From DATAPD01 sp036265385 (GTDB taxonomy: Bacteria; Acidobacteriota; Terriglobia; Terriglobales; Acidobacteriaceae), in contig DATAPD010000060.1 in assembly GCA_036265385.1 (NCBI GenBank), positions 1 through 11,745 on the forward strand: a stretch of DNA of 11,745 nucleotides, read 5' to 3'. The notes below the pieces were generated by a model that saw only the letters and a program-made list of their open reading frames with translations, searched no databases and was not told the origin of the DNA. This document shows, in pieces, positions 1-6,778 of this stretch. The position numbers and the translations under genes were made by a program. Positions within the stretch are counted from its first letter, which is position 1; every line of letters starts with the position of its first letter.

Positions 1-726
1 TCCCGCGAAGCGGATGTCGCGCGCGGGATAGCGCACTTCCATCCGTTCGATCGGGCTTGCGGCGGGCAAAGCCGGTTCGGCTGAGTACAGCATGCGCTCC
101 CAGAAATTTCCACGCAAGCGGATGGAAGAAAGCCGCGGCAGCCCGGAACCAACAACAATCCTCTTTATATAAGTCTGGTCGCCCGATTTCACGGCGAGAT
201 CGTATGTACCATTCTTATCTGCTGCCAACCGCCACACAACTTCATTGTCGGTAACGGCGTGAAGCGGCGGCGCAGTTGTCTGCAAACCCTGGGGCAACTC
301 CAAAGACAAATTATTCAACTGATCGGCATTGTCGGCCTGAACTTTAAACAGAAAATTCTGCGTCACCGGGAGTGGTTGCGATCCGAGATACCGATCGATT
401 TGAATCATCAGCAGTGTGATCGGAATGATCACAAAAAGCAGCGGCTTGAATGCGAGCAGAATGTAACGTCCCGTGCCTTTTATGATCCCGGCGTAGGAAC
501 GCACAACAACGCCTAACTGGTCCTGGAAAAGACGCACCGCCAGCAGGTGAGCTTTCAACTTGTCTTTCGCATCTTTGATGGCTTTCTGATCAGACGTGTA
601 TCCAAACAGGATCACCATCAAATATCCAATAACAATCGACACAACAACCACGATCGCAGCCGGCCAGTTGAAGCCGAAGATGCCAGAAGCGAGCATCGTG
701 TTCGAGGTTTGGATCAAATCGGGCAT
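1..726 (-). CDS. Membrane protein resembling DUF106/EMC3-type Oxa1 superfamily (partial)
   Basis: The reading frame stays open from an ATG at 724-726 to the left edge, giving 242 codons without the C-terminus. A first membrane helix spans about residues 21-43. It is followed by a charged segment starting YTSDQKAIKDAKDKLKAH (about 43-60), a long probably helical linker, and a second membrane helix at about 95-115 beginning FKPLLFVIIPI. Residues 120-242 look like a beta-rich soluble domain, and a further helix may lie outside the window. The order helix, Lys-rich SDQK segment, FKPxLF helix recalls archaeal DUF106 proteins and eukaryotic EMC3/TMCO1, relatives of YidC; this is my reading by eye. 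The start lies 15 bases after the stop of the small upstream gene, whose TAG overlaps a TAGGA Shine-Dalgarno-like site, so the two are probably co-transcribed. It could instead be an unrelated two-helix membrane protein. Existence of the gene is much surer than its family. Confidence 0.8.
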   Translation of the reverse strand, partial: MPDLIQTSNTMLASGIFGFNWPAAIVVVVSIVIGYLMVILFGYTSDQKAIKDAKDKLKAHLLAVRLFQDQLGVVVRSYAGIIKGTGRYILLAFKPLLFVIIPITLLMIQIDRYLGSQPLPVTQNFLFKVQADNADQLNNLSLELPQGLQTTAPPLHAVTDNEVVWRLAADKNGTYDLAVKSGDQTYIKRIVVGSGLPRLSSIRLRGNFWERMLYSAEPALPAASPIERMEVRYPARDIRFAG

Positions 727-741
727 TCCGTATGCAACGTC

Positions 742-951
742 CTATTCGATGTATCCCAGCCCTTGCAGGCGCTTCTTCACTTCTTCGCGCGAAGGCGCCG
801 CGCCATCTTCAGGAGCGAGAATCTTCTTCACTTCTTTCTCGAGCATGTGGATCACGAACTCGTCGACCGATTCGTAGCCGCATGCGTCCGCGCATTGCTT
901 GGCCTGGTCGAGCAGTTCGCCTTCAATTTTTACTTTGTGAGAACCAAACAT
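742..951 (-). CDS. Small ribbon-helix-helix-like protein, 69 aa
   Basis: The 69-residue product has a short strand (about 3-10, HKVKIEGE), a helix (about 11-25) and a second helix (about 28-42, SVDEFVIHMLEKEV). This arrangement matches ribbon-helix-helix DNA-binding proteins of the MetJ/Arc or antitoxin type. A charged tail follows (about 53-69), ending KKRLQGLGYIE. The ATG has a strong GGAGG Shine-Dalgarno site 5-6 bases upstream. The gene lies between an AlkP-fold lipoprotein gene and an Oxa1-like membrane protein gene, all on the minus strand. No toxin gene is adjacent, so an antitoxin role is not supported. The tail resembles the LGYV motif that follows the catalytic domain of the TPR-bearing AlkP protein at 3319-5025. 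It may be a transcription factor or a small protein partner; the sequence does not decide. Confidence 0.75.
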   Translation of the reverse strand: MFGSHKVKIEGELLDQAKQCADACGYESVDEFVIHMLEKEVKKILAPEDGAAPSREEVKKRLQGLGYIE

Positions 952-1107
952 GTGTTCCTCCGTTCACCTCAGCGGCTGAAGCCGTCACATCGATTGAATG
1001 CCAACCGCAGCGCTGAAGCGCTGCGCCACCAAAAAGCACTAGAGCAAGGCACCCAATTGCGGCGCCGCCAAAGCTTTCCGATTCGATAACGATCCATGAA
1101 ATACAGA
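952..1107. other. Intergenic spacer with REP-like hairpins
   Basis: This 156-base gap separates the AlkP-fold lipoprotein gene from the downstream RHH-like gene. It holds two TGAA-loop hairpins (973-984 and 1007-1024) and a GC-rich palindromic stretch near 1061-1069. No convincing gene was found. The hairpins could attenuate transcription or stabilise mRNA between the two genes. Confidence 0.6.
973..1024. repeat. Pair of REP-like inverted repeats with TGAA loops
   Basis: Two hairpins of the same design lie 22 bases apart. CGGC-TGAA-GCCG occupies 973-984 (4-bp stem). GCAGCGC-TGAA-GCGCTGC occupies 1007-1024 (perfect 7-bp stem). On the other strand the loop reads TTCA. From memory, extragenic hairpins built around GGCTGAAGCC or GCGCTGAAGCGC are common in acidobacterial genomes. 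Whether this is a dispersed family in the source genome cannot be judged from one window. Confidence 0.6.
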
Positions 1108-3108
1108 TCAATCGCTCCCCGTCGCAGTCCCCGAGCCTTCAAGGATCGAGTGGCCGGTCAGTTGTTTCGGCTTCGCAATCCCGAACTCCGCGAAGATAGT
1201 AGGGGCAATGTCAATCAGCGAGGGTTTCTCGGCCACAATCTTTTCATTGCTCAGCACCACTCCGGGCACGAGCGAGGAATCCATGCAGTGATCGCCGCTC
1301 CACGGATTGAGATTGTCTTCCATGATATCCGGCGGAAACGCGCCAAGGATTGTTTGCCATCCAGCGCGATAACCACGGTTGTAGCCAACAAGCAGATCGG
1401 GGCCGGACGTGGCATATGGCCCTTGATACACCACGCTGGCGCGATCCATCCGCGTGATTACGGGCAATCCAGTCTTTGGATCTTTTTCTGCGAGCAGCTT
1501 GTCACTCAATTCTTTGATCAGTGCATCTTCCTCAGCCCCGGCCCCTACGATGCCGTCGCGTTCCCTTCCCCGCAGATTGATATACAGACCATTCAAGCCC
1601 AGTCCGTAAGCACGAGTCTTGGACCAATCCACGTTCGCGAGCGGCTCGGATGAATCGGCCGTGCCATCATTTTTCATCACGATGTAGCCATTCTGCACAA
1701 GCCAGGTATTCAGGTTGAACGAGCGGTAATAGGGCGCAAAGCCGTGGTCAGAAACGACGAGTAACGTGGTATTGGCATCCAGCTTTGGGAGGACTTCTCC
1801 GAGCACCTCGTCGAGCTGCTGATAAAACCATTCGATCGCGGCAGCGTTCTGTTCGGCGAGCGCGGCGTTGTATCCCGGATGCGTCGGGTCCATGAGCCGC
1901 CAGAACATATGCGAATTCAAATCGAGGCTGGAGAAATAAAAGAAGAACATTCCCTCGTGAAACTTCGGGAATTCGGCGTCGAAAATCCGGCGGTGCTCGG
2001 CAAGCACTTCCCTCGCTTGCTCCAGATATTCCTTGTCATCGAGGACTGCGCCCGAGAGCGCTTTCGTGTCCTCAGCGATACCTTGCGTATAGAACTCTCC
2101 GACTTCTTCAGACAATTGCTTTGAATAATTCTTAGGTGTCGAGATCGGCAGCGCGGGATTCGCTGGATCGATGTTGATTGGCGAGACATACAGCTGAAAT
2201 CGCGGATGCGCTTGCTTTAGATAGAAACGGCTAATTCCCTGAACATTGCCGAAAAAAGGAATCAGCTGGAACTCGACCGGCACCCAGCCGCTCCATTCAC
2301 CTTCACGGAGAACGAATTCCTGATCCTGAAACGAGATTTTTGCAACTGGTTCGAGCGGATCGATCGCAACTTTAAAGGGCTCAGTCGCGGGTGGCGAACC
2401 TTTACGAAATGAGTTGTCCGGACCGATCAGACTGGCTTTCACTTCTGAGTTCTGCACTTCGACGGGGACGATCTGTCCGCCTTCCACCGCTCCTGGCACT
2501 GCCGTGGGGTCGTCGGTGTAGAAAGTGAACGTGCCGTACGTCCCGCGGAGGTCGGGCGTACCCATTCCCGAGATCGTTTCTCCCTTCGCTGGAATCGGCG
2601 GAAAATTCGCAGGGATGCGGAACACCGAGTTCGGCACACCGTGCTCGTCGAGAACTGTCCAGAACGCTTTACCTTTGCGTAGCTGCTCCGCGGTTCCGCT
2701 GCCGATGGGAACCACCCACTTACCGACGGTCACCGAGTGTTTGGGGGCTTCCACGCGCGAGGTGGAGAAGTAGAGCTCAAAAGTTTTCGGGTCGCGATGA
2801 ATGAAATCGAAGATGCCATGTCCGCCGGCGTTCATCCCTGTAATCAGGTTCGACCAAGCGACCGGACTCTGCGGTGGGATGCTCGTGCCAAGCTCCTTGA
2901 AGGAGCCTTGCTGAGCCAGGCGAGAGAAGTTGGGCATCTTCCCATCCGCCATGAACTTGCGGAGAAGTTGCGGATCCATCCCGTCGATGCCGAGGACGAT
3001 GAGCTTCTTGTCACCCCGCCACTCGCCGCGCGCCCGCTGGCACGAGGACAGCAGCAGCAGCGCCGCACACGGCAACGCTGCAGCTATCAGCCAGAGAAGC
3101 TTTTTCAG
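1108..3108 (-). CDS. AlkP-superfamily lipoprotein (type I phosphodiesterase/nucleotide pyrophosphatase fold)
   Basis: The 666-residue product starts at a CTG codon (3106-3108), chosen because AGGAG lies exactly 7 bases upstream and an in-frame TAA (3121-3123) excludes anything longer. From there it reads MKKLLWLIAAALPCAALLLL then SSC, a lipoprotein signal with the lipid-bearing Cys at 23. The only other usable start, TTG at 3073-3075, would remove the Lys-rich n-region and lie about 40 bases from the Shine-Dalgarno site. AlkP-fold landmarks follow: metal Asp in GIDGMDP (D42), PPQSPVAW with candidate nucleophile Ser81, ITGMNAGGHGIFDF, D396/H400 in SSLDLNSH, D454/H455 in SDHGF, and H607 in GDH. 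A full two-metal site is therefore likely. The enzyme should be anchored on the periplasmic side and hydrolyse or transfer a phosphodiester or phosphoester; the substrate is unknown. The gene is divergent from another AlkP-fold gene and precedes the RHH-like and membrane protein genes. Confidence 0.9.
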   Translation of the reverse strand: MKKLLWLIAAALPCAALLLLSSCQRARGEWRGDKKLIVLGIDGMDPQLLRKFMADGKMPNFSRLAQQGSFKELGTSIPPQSPVAWSNLITGMNAGGHGIFDFIHRDPKTFELYFSTSRVEAPKHSVTVGKWVVPIGSGTAEQLRKGKAFWTVLDEHGVPNSVFRIPANFPPIPAKGETISGMGTPDLRGTYGTFTFYTDDPTAVPGAVEGGQIVPVEVQNSEVKASLIGPDNSFRKGSPPATEPFKVAIDPLEPVAKISFQDQEFVLREGEWSGWVPVEFQLIPFFGNVQGISRFYLKQAHPRFQLYVSPINIDPANPALPISTPKNYSKQLSEEVGEFYTQGIAEDTKALSGAVLDDKEYLEQAREVLAEHRRIFDAEFPKFHEGMFFFYFSSLDLNSHMFWRLMDPTHPGYNAALAEQNAAAIEWFYQQLDEVLGEVLPKLDANTTLLVVSDHGFAPYYRSFNLNTWLVQNGYIVMKNDGTADSSEPLANVDWSKTRAYGLGLNGLYINLRGRERDGIVGAGAEEDALIKELSDKLLAEKDPKTGLPVITRMDRASVVYQGPYATSGPDLLVGYNRGYRAGWQTILGAFPPDIMEDNLNPWSGDHCMDSSLVPGVVLSNEKIVAEKPSLIDIAPTIFAEFGIAKPKQLTGHSILEGSGTATGSD

Positions 3109-3115
3109 ACAGTTA

Positions 3116-3120
3116 CTCCT
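3116..3120 (-). promoter_or_regulatory. Ribosome binding site that decides a CTG start
   Basis: On the minus strand AGGAG (3120-3116) is followed by 7 bases and then CTG (3108-3106). It is the only strong Shine-Dalgarno match near the 5' end of the lipoprotein gene, and the CTG begins a complete lipoprotein signal peptide. Confidence 0.7.
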
Positions 3121-3137
3121 TTATACGACCGGCTTTG

Positions 3138-3151
3138 CTCGCCCGGGCGAG
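3138..3151. promoter_or_regulatory. Perfect 14-bp palindrome, possible operator or leader hairpin
   Basis: CTCGCCCGGGCGAG is perfectly self-complementary and lies 30 bases upstream of the lipoprotein start, within the gap between the divergent AlkP-fold genes. It could be a dimeric regulator site. One such palindrome is expected by chance in a window of this size, so function is uncertain. Confidence 0.3.
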
Positions 3152-3318
3152 GGCGCCAGCACCTACACAATCAGGGCCAGGCATACGTCGAGATGAACTG
3201 TTGCGCGGAGTGCCCAAGGATGTAGGTAGAACTTGATTTTGGGGGGCGCAGCGCAGGCGTGTCAAGCGGACGCATGCCCTTTGGCGACGACTGTCAAAGC
3301 CATTTAGACTTGTCGAAT

Positions 3319-5025
3319 ATGCTTCGTCGTGGCTTCTTTTTTATAGGTGTTCTCTCGCTTATCTCAAGCGCTTGTTCCGGGCCCGTTCGGGCTGCGACCA
3401 ACCCCAACATTATTCTCGTAACGTTTGAATCAACGCGCGCGGATCGGGCCGGTTTTCTCGGCTCCAAGAAGGCCGTCACGCCGAACCTTGATTCCCTCGC
3501 GCAGAAATGCCTGGTTTTCGAACGTGCCTACGCGCAGGCGCCTGGGACTGTCGTTTCGCACGCCACGATTCTTTCAGGGACCTATCCTCAAACGCATCAG
3601 GCGAACGAGTTTGGAGGTCCGATCAACGCGTCAATACCATGGCTGCCGGAGTTGCTGCGTTCTCGCGGATATCACACGGCCGCATTTGTCGGATTGCGAG
3701 AACTCGATCCACGGAATGGCATGGCGCAGGGGTTTGATCGTGGATTTGCCTCCTATGACGCCGGCTTTCGGCCTCCAGCGAAAGGCGTTTTGCGTGGACA
3801 GTCCGTCGAGCGCAGCGGCGGGCAAGTTGTGGCTCGCGCTATGTCTTCGCTGGCGAAGACACAAAAACCATTTTTCTTGTGGGTTCACCTCTCCGACGCG
3901 CAAGCGCCTTACGCTTCCTATGATCGTGCAGTCGCAGCCGCCGACGCCGCTTTCGGGAAATTGATCGCCGCGTTGAAAGCTCAGAATTTGTATGAGGATG
4001 CGATCGTCGTGGCTAGCGCTGATCACGGCGAAAGCCTGGGCGCGCACGGCGAAGACACTCACGGCGTCTTCTTATATGAGGACACGATTCAGGTGCCGCT
4101 GCTCGTAAAACTTCCGCAGAGCCAGATGGCAGGAAAACGAATTTCCGGTCGCGTGCGCCTTGTCGATGTCGCGCCAACCATTCTCGAAGCAGCCGGCGTA
4201 CCCGTCCCTGCGCAGATGCAGGGACAATCGCTGTTGCGGATCGCTAAATCCACGCCGACCGCTGACCAGCCGATTTATTCCCGCAGCGACTTCTCGCAAC
4301 GCGCGTTCGGGTGGAGTGGGCTTCAGTCCTGGCGCGCATCCAAGTACCTCTATATTCGTGCGCCGAAACCGGAGCTATACGACCTCACCACCGACACCGC
4401 TGCTTCCAAAAATATTGTGCAATCGTCGAAGGGGACGGCCGACACGATTGCCGCTCAGCTTGATTCATTCGATAAACGTTTCACCGCCGGCAGCAAAGGC
4501 ACGGAACTGAGTTCGAGCGAAATGCAGAAACTCGCGTCTCTCGGCTACGTCGGTTTGCAAAAAGGCGGACCCACGAGTGCCGCGACTGGAACCGATCCGA
4601 AAGACGCGATCGCTACTGCCAACAAAGTCGAGAGTGCATGGCAGGCAATCAACGATGGCAAGCCCGACAAAGCCATTCCAGTCTTGCAAAGTGTAGTGAC
4701 ATCTTCGCCTAACACATATCTCGCCCAGTTCGGAATGGGCGTCGCACTTGCACAACAACAGCAGTGCTCAAAAGCCGTCGACTCTCTGCGCAAAGCGATC
4801 GAACTTCAGCCGGACTCGCCTTGGGCGCATTTCCAGATGGGATCCTGTCTCATCAAGAATGGCGACTTCAAGACGGCAATCATCCACCTGGAGATCACGA
4901 CTTCAAGACTCCCTGAGTCGGGCGATGCCTTTGCTCTTTTGGCACAGGCCTATGATCACAATGGGCGCGCCGAAGATGCCAAGAAAGTACGCGCCAAAGC
5001 CGCGCAACTGGGTACGAAAACATAG
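3319..5025 (+). CDS. Periplasmic sulfatase-like AlkP-fold protein with Thr nucleophile and C-terminal TPRs
   Basis: The 568-residue product is read from ATG 3319, where it begins MLRRGFFFIGVLSLISSAC and ends its signal near VRA-AT; a longer frame reaches GTG 3259. The catalytic domain covers about residues 28-310. FESTRADR supplies a Glu (E37) where classical sulfatases have Asp. GTVVSHATILSG carries Thr77 at the nucleophile position instead of the Cys/Ser that becomes formylglycine. ADHGESLGAHGEDTHG supplies D235, H236 and H248. Glu, Thr and DHGES match the metal/nucleophile set of phosphate-group transferases such as EptA and LtaS, so phosphotransfer or phosphoester hydrolysis is more likely than sulfate hydrolysis. 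The stretch after HLSDAQAPY looks shorter than in relatives I remember. LASLGYVG (about 406-413) precedes three to four TPR-like helix pairs (about 430-566), suggesting protein binding. It is divergent from the AlkP lipoprotein. Substrate unknown. Confidence 0.88.
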   Translation: MLRRGFFFIGVLSLISSACSGPVRAATNPNIILVTFESTRADRAGFLGSKKAVTPNLDSLAQKCLVFERAYAQAPGTVVSHATILSGTYPQTHQANEFGGPINASIPWLPELLRSRGYHTAAFVGLRELDPRNGMAQGFDRGFASYDAGFRPPAKGVLRGQSVERSGGQVVARAMSSLAKTQKPFFLWVHLSDAQAPYASYDRAVAAADAAFGKLIAALKAQNLYEDAIVVASADHGESLGAHGEDTHGVFLYEDTIQVPLLVKLPQSQMAGKRISGRVRLVDVAPTILEAAGVPVPAQMQGQSLLRIAKSTPTADQPIYSRSDFSQRAFGWSGLQSWRASKYLYIRAPKPELYDLTTDTAASKNIVQSSKGTADTIAAQLDSFDKRFTAGSKGTELSSSEMQKLASLGYVGLQKGGPTSAATGTDPKDAIATANKVESAWQAINDGKPDKAIPVLQSVVTSSPNTYLAQFGMGVALAQQQQCSKAVDSLRKAIELQPDSPWAHFQMGSCLIKNGDFKTAIIHLEITTSRLPESGDAFALLAQAYDHNGRAEDAKKVRAKAAQLGTKT

Positions 5026-5267
5026 AACACGCCGAGCTTGAATCGCCAACAAACTTCCTCTATGTACTTTGTTATCTTTTGGATGTCGCCATCCGCCGCG
5101 AAAAAACGACCCCTCTCGCAATCACACCTTCGGTGCTGATGTTTGCCCGTCACTGACACTTAATCTTCATTATGGGAGCATCGACTCAACGTCCGAGCAG
5201 CAGTACGTAGCCGGCAAATATTGAGACCGCAGGCCCGCCAATGCGCACGGCCTTACCGGAGGCTGCT
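5026..5267. other. Intergenic region upstream of cytochrome c
   Basis: About 240 bases without a supported gene. A weak 5-bp hairpin (GGATG/CATCC, 5081-5094) lies here but has no T-run on the plus strand, so it is not called a terminator. No convincing promoter could be picked. Confidence 0.5.
5258..5262 (+). promoter_or_regulatory. Ribosome binding site deciding the cytochrome c start
   Basis: GGAGG lies 5 bases before ATG 5268, which opens a normal signal peptide. An in-frame ATG at 5241 would add nine residues containing Glu and Arg in front of the signal, and it has no such site. Confidence 0.75.
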
Positions 5268-5723
5268 ATGAAGTATGTTCTGGTTGTTCTAGGTTTGCTG
5301 ATGTCGTCGATTCCCGCATGGCTGCAGGAAACGCAACCTGCTCCCTCGCATCGCCCACCCGCGGAATACAAGATCCCCGCTGACGCGGCGAAGCAGACGA
5401 ATCCTGTGAAGCCGACATCCGAGTCGCTCGCGAAGGCGAAACGTACCTACAACATCGACTGCGCGATGTGCCACGGCAAAGAAGGGGACGGCAAGGGTGA
5501 CGTCGGGGCAGATATGAAGTTGAAAGTCAGCGACTTCACCAATCCCGCAACACTCAAGGATTACACCGACGGCGAAATCTTCCACATCATTAAGAATGGT
5601 GCAGTGAATATGCCGCCGGAGGGCGATCGCGTGAAAGCGGAAGAACTCTGGAATCTTGTGAACTACGTTCGTTCTTTCGCGAAGAAAGGCGCCGCTACGG
5701 AAGAAAAGGCCGCATCGCAGTAA
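5268..5723 (+). CDS. Exported class I cytochrome c
   Basis: The 151-residue product begins with a signal peptide (MKYVLVVLGLLMSSIPAW, then LQET) and has a Pro-rich linker (about 23-50). It carries one haem-binding motif, CAMCH, at 65-69. GEIFHIIKNGAVNMPP places the probable distal Met ligand at 115, followed by the usual C-terminal helix EELWNLVNYVRSF. This is the layout of a mono-haem class I cytochrome c that shuttles or receives electrons in the periplasm. Its partner is not in the window, and the gene appears monocistronic, ending in an intrinsic terminator about 30 bases after the stop. The Ala/Glu/Lys-rich tail after residue 139 is probably disordered. Confidence 0.92.
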   Translation: MKYVLVVLGLLMSSIPAWLQETQPAPSHRPPAEYKIPADAAKQTNPVKPTSESLAKAKRTYNIDCAMCHGKEGDGKGDVGADMKLKVSDFTNPATLKDYTDGEIFHIIKNGAVNMPPEGDRVKAEELWNLVNYVRSFAKKGAATEEKAASQ

Positions 5724-5755
5724 AGCGTCCGCACCGCGGATAGACTCGCTAAATA

Positions 5756-5785
5756 AAGGCCCAAGGGATCAACTTGGGCCTTCTT
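5756..5785 (+). terminator. Rho-independent terminator after cytochrome c
   Basis: A perfect 10-bp stem (AAGGCCCAAG at 5756-5765 with CTTGGGCCTT at 5773-5782) encloses a 7-base loop and runs into a T-rich stretch (TTCTTCACTT). The left arm begins with A residues, so it may work on both strands, but no minus gene ends here. Confidence 0.85.
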
Positions 5786-5920
5786 CACTTATTCCCCACG
5801 CTCTCCAGCAGAACGCGGACCAGGGATCACCACCCCGAGGTTCCGTTAAGTCACTTGAAGCGAGCTGTGATTTTTGCTTGAATATCGCATCTTTGCTGAA
5901 TCTTTGCATTTGGGGCGAAC

Positions 5921-6778
5921 GTGAAAATCTATAACTTCTATGGCTATTTGGTCATTCTCCTGTACATGCTGGCATGTGTGTATTCCGCCCCGGCTCACTT
6001 GGGGCCTTGGAAGGGACTCTTCATCGGGGCGATCTACTTCATCTTTTGTTGGTTTCTCGCCGGGTTGTACCTGGCAGATATCCTTCATCTGGGAATCGCT
6101 CACCGCTCCCTCGACTACAAGGAATGGTTCATGAAGGCCGTTGCCATCGTGAACAACACTCTAGGAATTTACGTGAATCCAATCTCGTGGGTGAATCGCC
6201 ATCGCTTGCATCATAAGAACTCGGACCACGATGGAGATCCGAACAAACTTCATGGTGACGGCTTTTGGCGAACCATGGTTCTCTGTGTATTGCCGTATCG
6301 CTGTCAGGAAAATCTGGCGAACGACTCGATCTTGGAGTCGTCAACGTTCAGAATCGTAGCCAACCCTTTGTTCGCAATCGTCGTGCAATCCGCAAGTTTC
6401 TACCTGTTGTGGAGAATAGCTGGGGATCTGAAGTTTGCGCTTGTCATGTGGTTTGGAATGCGGATTTTTGCGTTGTGGGTCAATATGATCCAAAACTATT
6501 GGACCCACACCCGAACTTTTGGATACCGGCGCTACCCAGACGAGCACGATAACGCGATGAACATTGGCGAGTGGCTACCGGTAACGGCTACCTTCAGCGC
6601 CTGTTTGCAGAATAATCATCATCACTATCCAACTCTTTTGCGGCTGAGCCATCACGAGTCTGAATATGACTTCGGATTCCTAACGATCAAAGTTATGAAG
6701 CAACTTGGCTTGGTCAAGGCAACGAGCAGAGGCGAAATCGTACCCAATGATGTCCCACTGCAAGCGCTGGGGTTTTAG
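5921..6778 (+). CDS. Membrane fatty acid (acyl) desaturase
   Basis: The 285-residue product starts at GTG 5921, with a weak GGGG site upstream. The three His clusters of membrane acyl desaturases are present. Box 1 is HLGIAHRSL (H56, H61). Box 2 is NRHRLHHKNSDHDGDPN (H94, H97, H98 plus the conserved Asp pattern). Box 3 is LQNNHHHYP (Q230, H233-H235), where many relatives have HNxHH; the QNNHH form also occurs, from memory, in bacterial desaturases. Membrane helices are likely at about 8-24, 33-52, 148-166 and 172-190. The enzyme should insert a double bond in an acyl chain using O2 and an electron donor at the inner membrane. Regiospecificity and carrier (CoA, ACP or lipid) are not evident. 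It converges with a fatty-acid hydroxylase-type gene, with overlapping stop codons, which hints at related lipid roles but not co-transcription. Confidence 0.9.
   Translation: MKIYNFYGYLVILLYMLACVYSAPAHLGPWKGLFIGAIYFIFCWFLAGLYLADILHLGIAHRSLDYKEWFMKAVAIVNNTLGIYVNPISWVNRHRLHHKNSDHDGDPNKLHGDGFWRTMVLCVLPYRCQENLANDSILESSTFRIVANPLFAIVVQSASFYLLWRIAGDLKFALVMWFGMRIFALWVNMIQNYWTHTRTFGYRRYPDEHDNAMNIGEWLPVTATFSACLQNNHHHYPTLLRLSHHESEYDFGFLTIKVMKQLGLVKATSRGEIVPNDVPLQALGF

Larger units (their letters stand above)
3109..3318. other. Divergent intergenic region between two AlkP-fold genes
   Basis: About 210 bases separate the two divergent starts, and both promoters must lie here. It contains a perfect 14-bp palindrome at 3138-3151. 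No convincing -35/-10 pair was found on either strand. The right gene could be extended in frame to a GTG at 3259, but that would put 20 residues before an otherwise normal signal peptide. Confidence 0.5.

Noticed and set aside
547..1089. Plus-strand 180-codon frame
   Set aside because: His/Arg-rich composition and full overlap with the minus-strand RHH-like and membrane protein genes show it to be a shadow frame.
923..1111. Minus-strand 62-codon frame with a hydrophobic start
   Set aside because: It overlaps the 5' end of the RHH-like gene, and most of it is translation of the REP-like hairpin region.
1096..1653. Plus-strand 185-codon frame
   Set aside because: It lies antisense to the C-terminal part of the AlkP lipoprotein, whose catalytic motifs are clear.
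3259..3318. Upstream GTG/ATG extension of the TPR-bearing AlkP protein
   Set aside because: It would put 20 polar residues in front of a normal signal peptide that starts at ATG 3319.
5081..5094. Hairpin GGATG-TCGC-CATCC as terminator of the AlkP-TPR gene
   Set aside because: The stem has only five base pairs and no T-run follows on the plus strand.
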